This document shows, in pieces, positions 23,458 through 33,759 of a stretch of DNA of 64,000 bases. The stretch's first letter is position 1. The number at the start of each line of letters is the position of its first letter. Made by a program: the position numbers and the translations under genes. The notes beneath the pieces were generated by a model, which saw nothing but the letters and a program-made list of their open reading frames with translations, was not told where the DNA came from and made no database searches. This stretch comes from Pezizomycotina sp. ARF18 (Eukaryota > Ascomycota), in the NCBI GenBank assembly GCA_002224055.1, contig AZLU01000180.1:20742-84741 (forward strand). The letters run 5' to 3'.

Positions 23458-24420
23458 TCATCCTCTGCTCCTCGTCGCCCTAATAAACCACTTCAGCGGC
23501 GGTGCACACACTACTAGAATAGCCACTGCCTGTTCTCCCGAGCTCCAAGCGCATAGCAAAGGCACGTATACGTCGAGATTAATAACAATCCTCATTATCG
23601 AAACCGCAATGGCTATAACCCAACGAGAAAACCGCGATCAGGCCGGGTAAACCGTGCGCGAGGAACCTTAGCCTCGGTAAGAGGAAGAACGGTATCGCGT
23701 AGACGGCGAAGTCGGTCGTAATGTGCATGGTCATGGCGACAAAGTACGGCGCCGCCTCGAGGGAGCTGTAGCAGTGCTTCGACCCGTTGTCAAGAGTCCA
23801 GTTCCGGCTGACGGGGATACAGTAGAGTAGACTCGTTAGGATGACAGCAACGTATCCGGCGGTAGTAATATAGGAGGTCGCGCGTAGGGCGAGTCGCAGC
23901 GTCGGCATGGAAGGCGGAAGGAGGGTGTGATAGAGGTATAAGAAGGCGAACTTGACGAAGAAGAGGCAGCTGTAGTAAAAGATCATCTGGACGTAAAGAA
24001 TCTTTTTCTCGTGGTTAGCGTTTTGGGTCAAGGCAGAACCAAACCTTCCGTTAATTATTTTGAACCCTTCACAAAAGAGACGCAGCTGGGCGTTAAGACT
24101 GGAGATCCCTTACCTTCAACATGATCCTCAACTTGGGTAAATCGCTATAGTAGCTCCTCAAGTCTGGGGACCGTTAGGACCTGTAGTGAAGTCCGCATCC
24201 CAAACCCAAGCCTTTCGTTCACAAAGTCTCCCGTGTTGCCCAGAAGGAGACAGAACCACGCGATGACAACAAAGATATCGGATGCATCGAAGCTTGCTTG
24301 AAGCCATATCCGTACGAATAACCTCAAAAGCACGAATGCGCCTGATATGGACAGTGTCGCGTACTCGACATTCTTTCGAGCAAGGATGTTATTAGCGTTT
24401 TGAATCTTTCGATTTCCGAG
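23458..24420 (-). pseudogene. fungal-rhodopsin (Pth11-like) membrane protein, frame-broken
   Basis: In minus-strand order: LSISGAFVLLRLFVRIWLQA, DASDIFVVIAWFCLLLGNTG, NERLGFGM, a shift, SYYSDLPKLRIMLK with a GTAAGG donor, then after a putative intron KKILYVQMIFYYSCLFFVKF and an AFLYLYHTLLP helix, ATSYITTAGYVAVILTSLLY, CIPVSRNW (the C-x-P...W motif), ITTDFAVYAIPFFLLPRLRF, GLIAVFSLG, and after another shift IAIAVSIMRIV and VAILVVCAPPLKWFI. This is the full helix order of the fungal-rhodopsin family. At least two frame changes occur, the second right after GLIAVFSLG. The start is uncertain because the first exon is not resolved. The DASD and ERLG motifs and the PPLKW ending match the gene at 20644-21837, so they are paralogs in inverted orientation. 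Predicted role is membrane sensing, ligand unknown. Confidence 0.6.
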
Positions 24421-25007
24421 AACTTGAAGAGATTCACATGCAAGATCATGGAAGGTTGCAGCCTCGAGGGAGGGATGTAAGGGCCCCGGAGAAGCGAACT
24501 TACCAGAGCCGTTTGCGCACTTATTTTGTGCACCATCCTCGGATTTACTACTCAAGACTCTTACTGGGAAGGTCTTCACGCGAGATGCAGGGATAGGATA
24601 TGAGCGTACAGAAACGAGAAGAGAAGAAATAAATTCAAATATCGACGGACCGTTCAACGGTAGCTAGTACATTATTAGAGAAATAAGAGAGAACCAACCC
24701 CTTCAAGTCCATATGATCAATTTCCTACTCACGGCTTTGATTCTTTTCACTGGCAGATGTGGAAGACGATGCGTTGAGCTTTTAACAAAGAAACCCAGGA
24801 ATTCAATAATGCCGTCAAAGATCATAATTAGTTGTTTTTAAAGACGGATAAAGCTACAATATGGGATGTTGTATATCTAAAATACGAAGGAAGAAGAGAA
24901 AGAGAGAAAGCCTTTGAAGCAAAATCATGGCGAACGTGGGGCACCAGCCCGCGAGGGCCAGCGCCGGCCAGCGAGCCAGTGTCGAGACAACGGTGGCTGC
25001 CATATAA

Positions 25008-25530
25008 CACACCGGGCATACGCCCAGTTTGGCTTTATAAAGCCGGGTGGCAAGCAACTAGTTAACTCTCCGAGGCAAGTGTGAGCGCCTACCTCTGATT
25101 ACTAATAACCGCCCAAAAACTAAAATATTAAAAATTAAAAAAATTAAAAAATTAAAAAAAAAAAAAATAGAAAAAAATATAAAAAAAAAAATAGAAAATG
25201 AATCTCTCACGCTTGCTATGATAGTATTCTACTTCATGAGATCAATTGTAATACCAATCGCAGCTATGTCCTACTATTGATCGATCTCTTAAAACTAGCC
25301 TAATTATGATTTGCGACGCGTAATGTAAGCTAGGTTCTACTTTTCCTAAAGCTTTCGTAAAGGATTTTTTAGGGATGTATTAAAAAAATTTAATTTTAGT
25401 TTTTAAATATTTTAATTCTTGGCGGTTATTAGCGATCAGAGGTAGGCGCTCACACTTTGGCTTTATAAAGCCTAGGAGACTTGCTTGCCAACCGGCTTTA
25501 TAAAGCCAAACTGGGCGTATGCCCGGTGTG
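25008..25530. mobile_element. MITE-like inverted-repeat element, about 523 bp
   Basis: The left arm begins CACACCGGGCATACGCCCAG at 25008 and the right arm ends with its exact reverse complement at 25530. The arms continue through TTTGGCTTTATAAAGCC, GGCAAGCAA, and GTGTGAGCGCCTACCTCTGAT to ATAACCGCC, with a few mismatches and a short extra segment in the right arm, giving imperfect terminal inverted repeats of about 110-120 bp. The core (about 25125-25410) is A/T-rich and noncoding. Flanks read CCATATA on the left and TATATATAA on the right, consistent with a TA-containing target duplication. The lack of any transposase frame fits a nonautonomous foldback or MITE. A palindrome GGCTTTATAAAGCC occurs once in the left arm and twice in the right. 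Confidence 0.75.
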
Positions 25531-25539
25531 CTATATATA

Positions 25540-26335
25540 AAAAAAAAAAATAGCTATCCCGGTACTATAATAGCTCCGGGCCCCCTATATGCATATATTC
25601 CAACAAAAAGCTTATTGATTATAAGTATTATAATCAACAGAACTCCATTTTATTAATATATATATTAGACAATACTAACGTGCTTAGATATTACTATAGC
25701 CAGCCAACTACCGTATTTAAGTCTAACTATTATAGAAATCCCTCTTTTACTATATTAGCACGAACCAGCGTATATTAAAGGAATAACACGCATAAGAGAG
25801 TACTATACAATCGTATCTTTATAATATAGCAATATATGCTTTTATAATATATCAATATATGTTCTATAATATAATATATCGATACGTATCTTTATAATAT
25901 ATTAATATATACCTTCATAATATATACTAAACTTTATATAAAAACTAAAGACTATATAAGACCTAAGATTTCTTTCAACTAGTAAAAAAATTACTACTAA
26001 TAAATATAACTATTATTTAATATATACTATTAATATCAAGATAACTGTAACTACCTTATAAGTAATAGCTTACTTTAAGCGTTACTATGTCTAAGAACTT
26101 TATATTAATAAACGCTCTACCTAATATACTATCTTAATAACTTCCCTTTTAAATAAAGATACCGGATAGGACATACTCAGGTCCTTCTTTAGGTATACCA
26201 AAAGGGAGCCCACGTAACACGGGAGAAAGAGAAATAGGAGGAAGGGAGAGGACTAGGGGTTAGAACCTTACCCGTTATTTATTTTACTATATAATTACTA
26301 TACAATTTTAAACACCCGGTCGGTCAGGACCCTAG
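25540..26335. repeat. AT-rich RIP-like repeat remnant
   Basis: This is highly AT-biased sequence full of TATA and TAATAT strings, with repeated phrases such as ATCTTTATAATATA and AATATATA and no open frame. The change to normal composition at both sides is abrupt. This is typical of a transposon copy erased by repeat-induced point mutation in ascomycetes. I cannot name the original element. Confidence 0.55.
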
Positions 26336-26489
26336 ATAGTTCTTTCCATTACTATTTCGTAGTTCTTGAACCTTCGATGGTTAGTTATATATATATATAT
26401 ATGGAATCCCATGGATTTCCGTATGTCTTGGCATTCCTTGGCATGGCTGGCTCGCTGGCCGGTGCTGGCTCGCAGGCTGGTGTTAATTC

Positions 26490-28288
26490 TGCTGGTTGGG
26501 ATATTTATCTCTCGCCCTTCAGCTTTTCGAAAGGCAATAGAAGCTGAGCGGTTAAATATAAAATGCATAAGAGCATTCATGTACAATGTCATCAGCGATG
26601 GTCAAAGCTTACGCTAGTGACAAGAGATTATAATTGCTTGCATACATCGCACAACGGGATAATTTCTGACGCTCATGATTGGCCAAATCATCTATAGCAA
26701 TCCAGTTTGATTTTGATAATGTGAGTACTGATTTAAGGGTGTCCTGGCCATGGGCCATTTCCTTGATTTTCTTCTCGAGAAAGAGCTATAACATTCCGTG
26801 ATGGTGTGGATGGCCCCAGGGCTATCAACTTGTCTCGAGATACCTAAAGCTTCAAAGCGAACGCTTTATGGTATAGCTGTTATACGGCGATGACTGCGTG
26901 GCGTTTTTGATATTTCTTTGTCCACGTTCGCTCCCAAATATGTATCAGATGTAATCGCCTTGCATAATATGCATTTGACCCCCAATTTTGGGGGGTTTAA
27001 ACGGAATGGTGGGCCATGGAAGCAAGGAAAACCTCGATATTCAGTCTCCAAGCTTCTTCTAAGTGTTCTCTCACACTCAATTAGACGAAAGAACACCGGA
27101 TCATTGAGCGAAACCCCCTGCTGGTTCGAAATGGCTTTCTGTCAGAGATATTTATGGAACAGGAACTGTCAACCGGTGTACCCTCGAGCATCGGCGAGTC
27201 CGGGGCTATATGTACTGCTTAAAACTGCCCAGACTCCGGAAAAATATAGCCATAGCTATTTTTGAGATGGAGATGAACCGTTGAAAGGCTGGGGCGTTGA
27301 ACTACTGCGGGAAACAGTGTTGGTTCCATACGATCGTCCTACGGCATACAGTAAATTCTCAGTGCTTCTAGGACTAAGTACTAGCGTGCTCTAGGAACGA
27401 TCAGTTGAAATTTCAGAGCCAATAAATCACAGCGCGCCGTCCCGCATTATAATCGGTTACGGCGAGCTATAGACGCCACTGTTCCCGTAGTCCCTGGTCT
27501 AGATATTTTTGTCTTCGTTATTGCAAGCGGAAGCTATCTTGGGAAGAGGTTTGCAAGGGTAGGAGTGACTTCTAACTAGAAGGTTGAAGTGCATGGTAAA
27601 TGAGGACCATTTCTACCAAAAACGCTACCATGGATCTTCTCACATGAAAAAGGGAGCCTCCAGAAATAAAGACTCCTGTCTACCCATGATGTTTTGAGAA
27701 TTTGAGCCTAGACTTAGGCTGCTCTGTGCCAATGATGCATCAACGGAGACCCCGAAGGTTGGTGGGCCGAACATGCCTTAAATGCAGATGCGTACAAAGA
27801 GATAACAACTGGCACTGGCCCTCGTAGCTATGGCCACACCAATCATCCTAGTTTCGGAATAATTTAAACGAGGCCTTGTCAGGCTAGGCTTTTCGCCAAC
27901 TTATCTCCGTTGCAAGTCGCGATACATTAGCCTAAGAATTGCGTTCTCTTGCCTGACTTCTTACTTATCATCATAGAAACTATATCCAACAGTAACAAGA
28001 TCCCTCAAATTTTGAGTACAGTTGCAATATACTTATTTGAGTGAATCAATGGGAGAGAAAAGTGATGCGTAGTTAGTGATTTATGAACGACGTATTGGTT
28101 GCAGTTATTCTACTGTGGGACATAAAGAGAACCACCACCTGAGGGAATAGTAATCAACGAAGCAGAATATAAACAAAGGTTAACAGCTCATGGACAATGG
28201 ATCCTTTGTATGATCGTGTTGGAGGTCAAAAAATGCAGCCGTAGCTATCGCACATCATCACCGTGACGATAGCAATTTACTGTTACGC
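26490..28288. other. noncoding stretch, no gene seen
   Basis: No frame here has convincing protein-like composition or splice structure. The frame at 26918-27265 is unrecognised and not supported by any flanking signal. Confidence 0.4.
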
Positions 28289-28966
28289 CTAAGACTCAGT
28301 TGTGTTCAACCTAACAACGCACAAGCGTACGTGCCCGTCCGGACTATCCACCGCTTCAACTTTTTGCCACCCAATAACAACGCCCGGCCGCCTAAACCCA
28401 ACACTCCTCAGGCCCTCCAGGACATTCTTGTACCTTGCAGTATTACCACCTGCCGGTTCCTCCAGCATACCCCTCTCGAACGCGGCAAGTATATGCGCCA
28501 TCACATCGCCGACCGTAACGGCGCTTCCCTCTGTAGGGTTCTTCGCTTGTATCTCCCGCGCTTCAAAATACGTGGCCCTCACAACGATCGTCTCTACCGC
28601 TGGCGAAACCGCGTTTTCCGACCACACAGGCTTGAGATCGACCGGCGATAATGTACCGTCGGACGCCCGGCGGAAATTTAGTATTACTTCCGTATCCGCT
28701 GGAGATGTGAACGTGAAGTCTAACGATGACAGTGCGGGGTGGACATCGTAATCGCGCTTGCTGATCCGACGTGGTCGATTGGATGCGGGGAAGGCTACTG
28801 GCTTATCGCGGAAGAGCCGCCGGTCAACGGCGCCGAATGCTGCCTTGCTCTCCGGTCCGAGTATCGCTTTGAACTTCCTGCATATTAATGGGACTGTGAG
28901 CTTTAGATCTATGTATTTGAGATTTTCAAAGATCCTGAGGAGGATCTCTGTTGGTAGTAAATCCAT
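28289..28966 (-). CDS. F-box protein, intact single exon, 225 residues
   Basis: The minus-strand ATG at 28966 begins MDLLPTEILLRIFENLKYID, an F-box at residues 1-40 with LPxEILxRIFxxL and a following VPLICRKFKAIL. The rest (residues about 45-225) contains a mixed alpha/beta region, SLDFTFTSPADTEVILNFRR, and ends GHVRLCVVRLNTTES. No repeats are visible, so the substrate-binding part is of unknown type. By family it should bind Skp1 and act as an SCF ubiquitin-ligase adaptor. It is the only long single-exon gene in the window without any frame break, which makes it a useful internal control for the errors seen elsewhere. It is unrelated in its C-terminal part to the three CWPP-type F-box genes. 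Products of this layout are common and usually uncharacterised in ascomycetes. Confidence 0.8.
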   Translation of the reverse strand: MDLLPTEILLRIFENLKYIDLKLTVPLICRKFKAILGPESKAAFGAVDRRLFRDKPVAFPASNRPRRISKRDYDVHPALSSLDFTFTSPADTEVILNFRRASDGTLSPVDLKPVWSENAVSPAVETIVVRATYFEAREIQAKNPTEGSAVTVGDVMAHILAAFERGMLEEPAGGNTARYKNVLEGLRSVGFRRPGVVIGWQKVEAVDSPDGHVRLCVVRLNTTES

Positions 28967-29235
28967 TTTCCGTGCAAACTGCTCTGTAGTAATTATCTAA
29001 GGCTCTACTTTTCACGGCGTAAAACAGACAGGTTTCCCACATTGCTTAATCTTGATTGGCTGGATATCTTACCCGTGAACTGAGAAGATAATCAGTGACG
29101 AAATATGGACGAGTCTGCGTTTTCTGATATGATCTTGCTGCGTACCTCTCTGTCGCCAACACTGTTACGTGAATCAATTAATCCCTCTAACATATATTTC
29201 CTTCTAATGAACATTCCCCTAACAATACCAAGGCT

Positions 29236-31010
29236 TTACTTCAGATCCTCGTGATAATTGTGCCAGCCTCGCTGCTCTTCAACACTTGGTATCGTTTTCA
29301 TCAGCTCCGGCTCAATTAACGACTCAGAGTCCGACCAACGGCCACCTTGCTCTTTGCCGCGAAGCCAGTTTAGCAAAGACCCTAACGCGTCGTAGTCCTC
29401 CTGCTCGTCTGAATGTAGTGCCCTGCTCAGCACTTTACCTTTCCTCCAAGCCCGACAGAACACTTGCGAATTCGTTATCCTATCAGAGTAATACAGTAAC
29501 GAGAAAGAAACCTCCTTAAATGCAGGCGTTTTCCGCAATCGTTCGAAGATATTGTCGTCGTGCAGAAAGAGACCACGTGTTTTGGCGTCAAGGGCGCGCG
29601 GGAAGGCGCGGCCTAGCAGAACGCACGCGATGCCCTCCAGCCCTGCTAGAAAGTTGTGTATATAAAGAAGCTAGTTCTCCCTCGTCCTTCGGAGGTGGAT
29701 AGTCAGTTGAATACTACTCGATTTTGCTCCTATTTACTATTACTACATTATACTATCCATTACAGTGTGTTGCTTTTCATGGTGACTACACTACACCCCG
29801 ACAATATCTTTCCAGCGGTATTCTTTTTCCCCGACGAAGAATCCCACATAGATGAAGTTAATCTTCACCAGATTACCCTTCCCTGTTAGCTCCCGAAATA
29901 TGCTGACGAGTGATTCGCCCTCGATCATAAGGTTGTTTGTCTTTAAGTTTTTTATGTTCGAGAGTATGCCAGACGCCCGCCAGAGGTGAGCATCGGCGCC
30001 AATCCATATGGGCGATTTTTCTAAATCCCATACGAGCGTTTCTAGACGGAGCTCAGTATGCGGGTAGTTGTCGAAAAACTCATCTATCTCCTTATCTGCA
30101 GCATAATGATCCACGGCGTCCAAGATTTGTTTCTCCTCGTAGCCTGAAAAAAATCGTCACTGTCAATTTGACACAGGCAGAGATTGAGTATTGGCTAGAA
30201 ACAAAACACTGTTAAACAATGTTACACGTTTGGGTAGGAGGACCTACTATTGTGGATCTACAGCATTCTAGATCGAGTTAGAACACCTGAGCCTTGTCAC
30301 TTAAACCCCGACCGCGTCGATATGACGCCGCTCCATCTCATGAGCTTGCAGGATTGATCTGGTCATCATCAAGTAGAACGCCTTCGCTGGTTCCATCGAA
30401 AGAGAATCAATAAGCTTCGCGTCGCCTTCGTCCCTTATGTTTCCCTCATAATCCCCTACGCCGCCAACGAGGCCGGCGGAGAGGCGGTGTATCCTTAGCG
30501 GGCAAGCGCGGAAGAATTCTCTTAGCGTAGGTTCAACTTCTTCTACCCATCTGCGTGCTTCGTCTTCCCGAGGCTCGCCCTCGCCTTGAGCCAAAGGCAT
30601 GAGGCCTTCGCCGTAAAATCCCCAGTCTCCCTCAGCGCATATGACTCCAATAGGAATTATCAGGTCCTTCAGGTACGTCAAAGGCTTCGTATTTGACGCC
30701 GCGAGCTCTTTCATCCGCTGGACCGCAGGCGCCTTGTATAACGGCAACCTCATGCGCTCGAATAGGTACTCGGTAGCAAATGAATTACAGGCCCGAGTCA
30801 CGAGGCGCAGGGTTTGGAGCATAGCGTAGTCATGGTCGTCGTTCTCATTGTCGTACTTCCACGGGTGTCCTGCGAAGCATTGAACGATCTAAGGCGCTCA
30901 GTGTCATAATAGAAAAGCAAGCGCTCCGGTAATTGAATACTCGCCCTCAGCTGTAGATCGTGAGGAAGAAACGTTGCGGTCGTTGTCTCCACCGTACTCT
31001 TAACGTCCAT
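29236..31010 (-). pseudogene. F-box-like/LRR-type protein, frame-broken
   Basis: The minus-strand ATG at 31010 (MDVKSTVETTT) leads to PERLLFYYDTERLRSF, then after a shift HPWKYDNENDDHDYAMLQ continuing TLRLVTRACNSFATEYLFER. That last segment matches the end of many fungal F-box modules (LRLVSRxxxxLATPxLFxxV). The frame runs to 30301 with EEVEPTLREFFRACPLRIHR. After a gap, ELRLETLVWDLEKSPIWIGA, LKTNNLMIEG and FIYVGFFVGEKEYRWKDIVG (to about 29791) look like the strand-rich C-terminal part of such proteins. GLEGIACVLLGRAF, FERLRKTPAFKEVSFS and a 100-residue tail end at 29236. It could be one gene of about 550 codons or two related genes. Several shifts occur. Skp1 binding cannot be confirmed because the very N-terminal F-box helix is weak. 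Confidence 0.5.
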
Positions 31011-31491
31011 TTTGAAATAAATCTTTGTTTCCGAAGTGCCCAAAAAAAGAGAGAAAAAATGACACACTAGGATCGGGAACTGAGTAGTTGTTTATATACT
31101 TAAGTAACTTCCAAGTTATTCCGTGGTACCCTCATGGGTAGTGAGGAGCAGCTGAATTAGCATTTCAACCAACTAGCTGGCAGCTGAAAATTCAGGTTTT
31201 GCAATCTCAACTTTGAGCCTCACCGTTCACGTCTTGCAGATCCGAATTATATTGATCTAAGTATGGATTGGCTATACGTGCTTACATTTACTGGGACTCA
31301 CGACACCAGATACAATTTTCTTCCAGAGCTACATCTCCTAGATTCCTCCCAGCTAATTACTATCCATTCATACTATCAATTACAAAATTTGGCACCCCTA
31401 GGATATCCAGAGAGGTAATCTATGACCTGGATTAGATCTAGAGCTGTTCCGCCACCCTGAACTTGAGTGGCGGGTACCCACTGCCACCGTC
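31011..31491. other. intergenic, no gene seen
   Basis: This lies between the broken F-box-like gene and the first cysteine-rich secreted gene. No open frame of note. Confidence 0.5.
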
Positions 31492-32007
31492 TTAGACCTT
31501 TGTACATTGAAGGCAGACCGGGGGCTTCATAGATAGATTGAAAGACATTAGCCACACCGCCCCGAGAGAGATCGAGAAAGACTGATGATGCAAGGCTTCA
31601 CTTACCCAAATCTTGAGGCATATATTACAGCAGAGTTGTTTCTCGAGCTTATTTCCGTCCAATTCTACGCCGTCGCACTTTCCGTTCCGTGCAGGAAGAC
31701 CTAATCGGAAGCGTTTAGCTACTTTTTTCTCATCCAAAAATCGTGTGCAGCCGGAGGAGACAGATCACTTACACATAATGCCTTGATACGAGGTACCACC
31801 GGAAGGACTTCCCCATCTCTTGGGATTCCGAGCAGCACTGGTTCTTCCAGGGCTCGCATTGAGCCTTGTCCTTGAGCATGAAGTAGTTCGCGAGCTGCTG
31901 GTAGTAGTAAGACTGAGTGCGGCAGCGTCGGAGGCGCGAGACGGCAGCGCGAAAGCAAGCTGCGGTACGGCAAATACGAGAGCGGTGGCAGCGATAAGGA
32001 ACTTCAT
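31492..32007 (-). CDS. small secreted cysteine-rich protein, copy 1, three exons
   Basis: The exons are 32007-31773, 31700-31606 and 31524-31492, joined by introns of 72 and 81 bp with GTAAGT donors. The spliced frame is open for 120 residues. It starts with a signal peptide (MKFLIAATALVFAVPQLAFA) and ends GIMC-LPARNGKCDGVELDGNK, LEKQLCCNICLKIW, PPVCLQCTKV. Exon 1 has the same 235-base length as in the paralog at 33076-33615. The middle of exon 1 is open in this frame, but homology to the paralog (SYYYQQLANYFM, then CEPWKNQCC) lies in the other frame between about 31915 and 31840. The true protein was therefore probably different there, with two compensating shifts. Its size, signal peptide and CxxC/CC pairs fit an apoplastic effector-like protein. 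No known family is recognised. Confidence 0.65.
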
Positions 32008-32164
32008 TTTGCTTATTGCAGTGTTATTTTTGGTTACAAATAAACAGAGTCTAAAGGTTGATACTAGATTGAAGAGTAGAGTCGGACTTGGATTATAGAA
32101 TTGCTGACTGCGGGACTGAAGAGCTGATCTCTTGAGAATGTAGTTTCTCCTGGAATGTGACATC

Positions 32165-32172
32165 TATTTATG
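32165..32172 (-). promoter_or_regulatory. TATA-like element of secreted protein copy 1
   Basis: CATAAATA on the minus strand lies about 160 bp before the ATG at 32007. The same CATAAATAG lies at about the same distance before copy 2, which supports it as the promoter. Confidence 0.5.
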
Positions 32173-33075
32173 TACTAGATTCCTCCGCTGACGGGCTTCA
32201 GGAGTATGTCTTCTTACGAGCTAATCGCTCTACTCCCATGCCTTCTCTCTCCTCTCTCTCTAGACCTGCTTTAGTGATACATGCTATGCAGGAAAGCACA
32301 GTTGGCAATACGCCGACGGGAAAAAGAAGCCGGGATGAGCGATTTTCTAACTAAACATGTTGTTCATCAACATTTGCGTTTGTACAACTTCCGCTTGCGT
32401 AGCTACTGTGACGAGGTTAGACAACCCCACAGGGTAATCGAACAGTTCCTTCTTATTCCAATCGTATTATCCTGGGAGCGATCTCCAAGGGACAATTCTC
32501 CCTCTAAAAATTGAAGGTGAAAGCTGTATGTATAGACGAACACGGACAATAAGGTCTAAATACAGAAATCTTCAATGTTCTGAACGACGATTGCGCCCTT
32601 GCCCTACATGCAAGCTTACAGCATCAGTACTACATCCATCCGGGAAGGATATCGTATCGCTGCCAACCGGCCTCTCACATCAAGGATCAGCCAAGCGAAA
32701 TACGACATATTCGAAATTTATTCTCCTCGCGATCTGTGCTCTGTCATTTATATTCCGCATATTGATACGCTTAGTGCGTCAACTATTATAATAGAAAACA
32801 ATACACAGGACATATCGTGGACCATCTTTTTCGGATATAGTGCTATAGTATCACACAGGTAACATGACAGAAATTTCACTCAAATTGGACACATAAACTA
32901 GCTATCATAGTTCAAAATTTCTATTGGAATTTCCCCCTCGCCTTACTTTTACCAACTTAGAATCTCAATCGAATCTGAGCCTGACACTTGTGAATACATG
33001 GACGTATATATTCAGCCACTTTGCTCGGCCGCTTTACTCGGCCATTGGCATGTCTAGCGGCGCAACGGGCCGAAC
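32173..33075. other. spacer between paralogous secreted-protein genes
   Basis: No gene is supported. Open frames on the plus strand (for example 32528-32862) have random composition. Confidence 0.45.
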
Positions 33076-33615
33076 CTAGGCTTCAGGCTTTAAACAGCCC
33101 TGGCAGAAGGACGCCGGCTAGAGCCAAGTGAGTCTCGTGAGCTAAGAATTAACTTGATACTACAAGGGTATGAACAAATCATGGTGAGATATAGTACTTA
33201 CGAGATCGCCTGTACACACCGCACAGCAAAGACGCTCAAGGAATTTCTCACCCCGGTGCTCCACATCCTCTCATATGGCGTCCTGAGGGACAAACAGACC
33301 TTTTCAAAAGCAACGCGGTGTAGTTGAACATAGGCTCCTTAGCACGTATACCCGGGAAGGGAAAGCATTTTGAGACTTACACCTAAAGGCGTCGTAAACT
33401 GCGTCGCCATCTCCATTCTCCCTTCTTTTCTCCGATTGTTGGCAACAGGCGGCTACCGTGACCCTTGCAGGTACCCTGCGCATGTAAAGGAAGTAACACG
33501 CGAGTTGCTGGTAGTAGTAGGATTTCACCATCAGCTCTGAAGAGCGAGAAGGGCGAGCGCTGACGGCGTGCGATCCGGCAAGCGCGAAGACAGATACCGC
33601 AACGAGTAGCTTCAT
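33076..33615 (-). pseudogene. small secreted cysteine-rich protein, copy 2, Cys-to-TGA stop
   Basis: The exons are 33615-33381 (235 bases), 33299-33202 and 33117-33076, with introns of 81 and 84 bp in the same positions and phases as copy 1. Exon 1 encodes a signal peptide (MKLLVAVSVFALAGSHAVSA), then SYYYQQLACYFLYMRR, ACCQQSEKRRE and YDAFRC. Exon 2 reads CLFVPQDAI, then TGA at 33271-33273, then EDVEHRGEKFLERLCCAVCT. Exon 3 reads PASFCQGCLKPEA and TAG. The TGA aligns with the TGC of GKC in copy 1, so a conserved cysteine is now a stop. One further cysteine of copy 1 (CEPW) is Ala here. The gene is probably nonfunctional, or ends early. Role unknown; a secreted effector-like protein by layout. 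Confidence 0.65.
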
Positions 33616-33750
33616 TGTGAACGGTGATCGTAGGCGCTAAAGTTGTAATGAAAGGAGTTTTCTCTGTTGCTCAAGTGTAGTAGTTCAATATTCCTGCTAA
33701 AACCAGCGTATAGATGAAGTTGATCCGATGCACAAGGCGAATCTAGTGTC

Positions 33751-33758
33751 TATTTATG
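33751..33758 (-). promoter_or_regulatory. TATA-like element of secreted protein copy 2
   Basis: CATAAATA on the minus strand lies about 136 bp before the ATG at 33615, matching the element of copy 1. Confidence 0.5.
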
Positions 33759-33759
33759 C

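Larger units (their letters stand above)
24942..26482. mobile_element. possible degenerate transposon bounded by inverted GC-rich ends
   Basis: A GC-rich 38-bp segment at 24942-24979 (CACCAGCCCGCGAGGGCCAG then CGCCGGCCAGCGAGCCAG) recurs in inverted orientation at 26447-26482 with a few differences. Between them lies very AT-rich sequence that contains the 0.5 kb inverted-repeat element at 25008-25530. The interior from about 25540 to 26330 has no open frame, is rich in TA dinucleotides and resembles a repeat eroded by C-to-T mutation (RIP), as is common in ascomycetes. The relation of the two GC-rich ends to a single element is inference. Confidence 0.4.
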
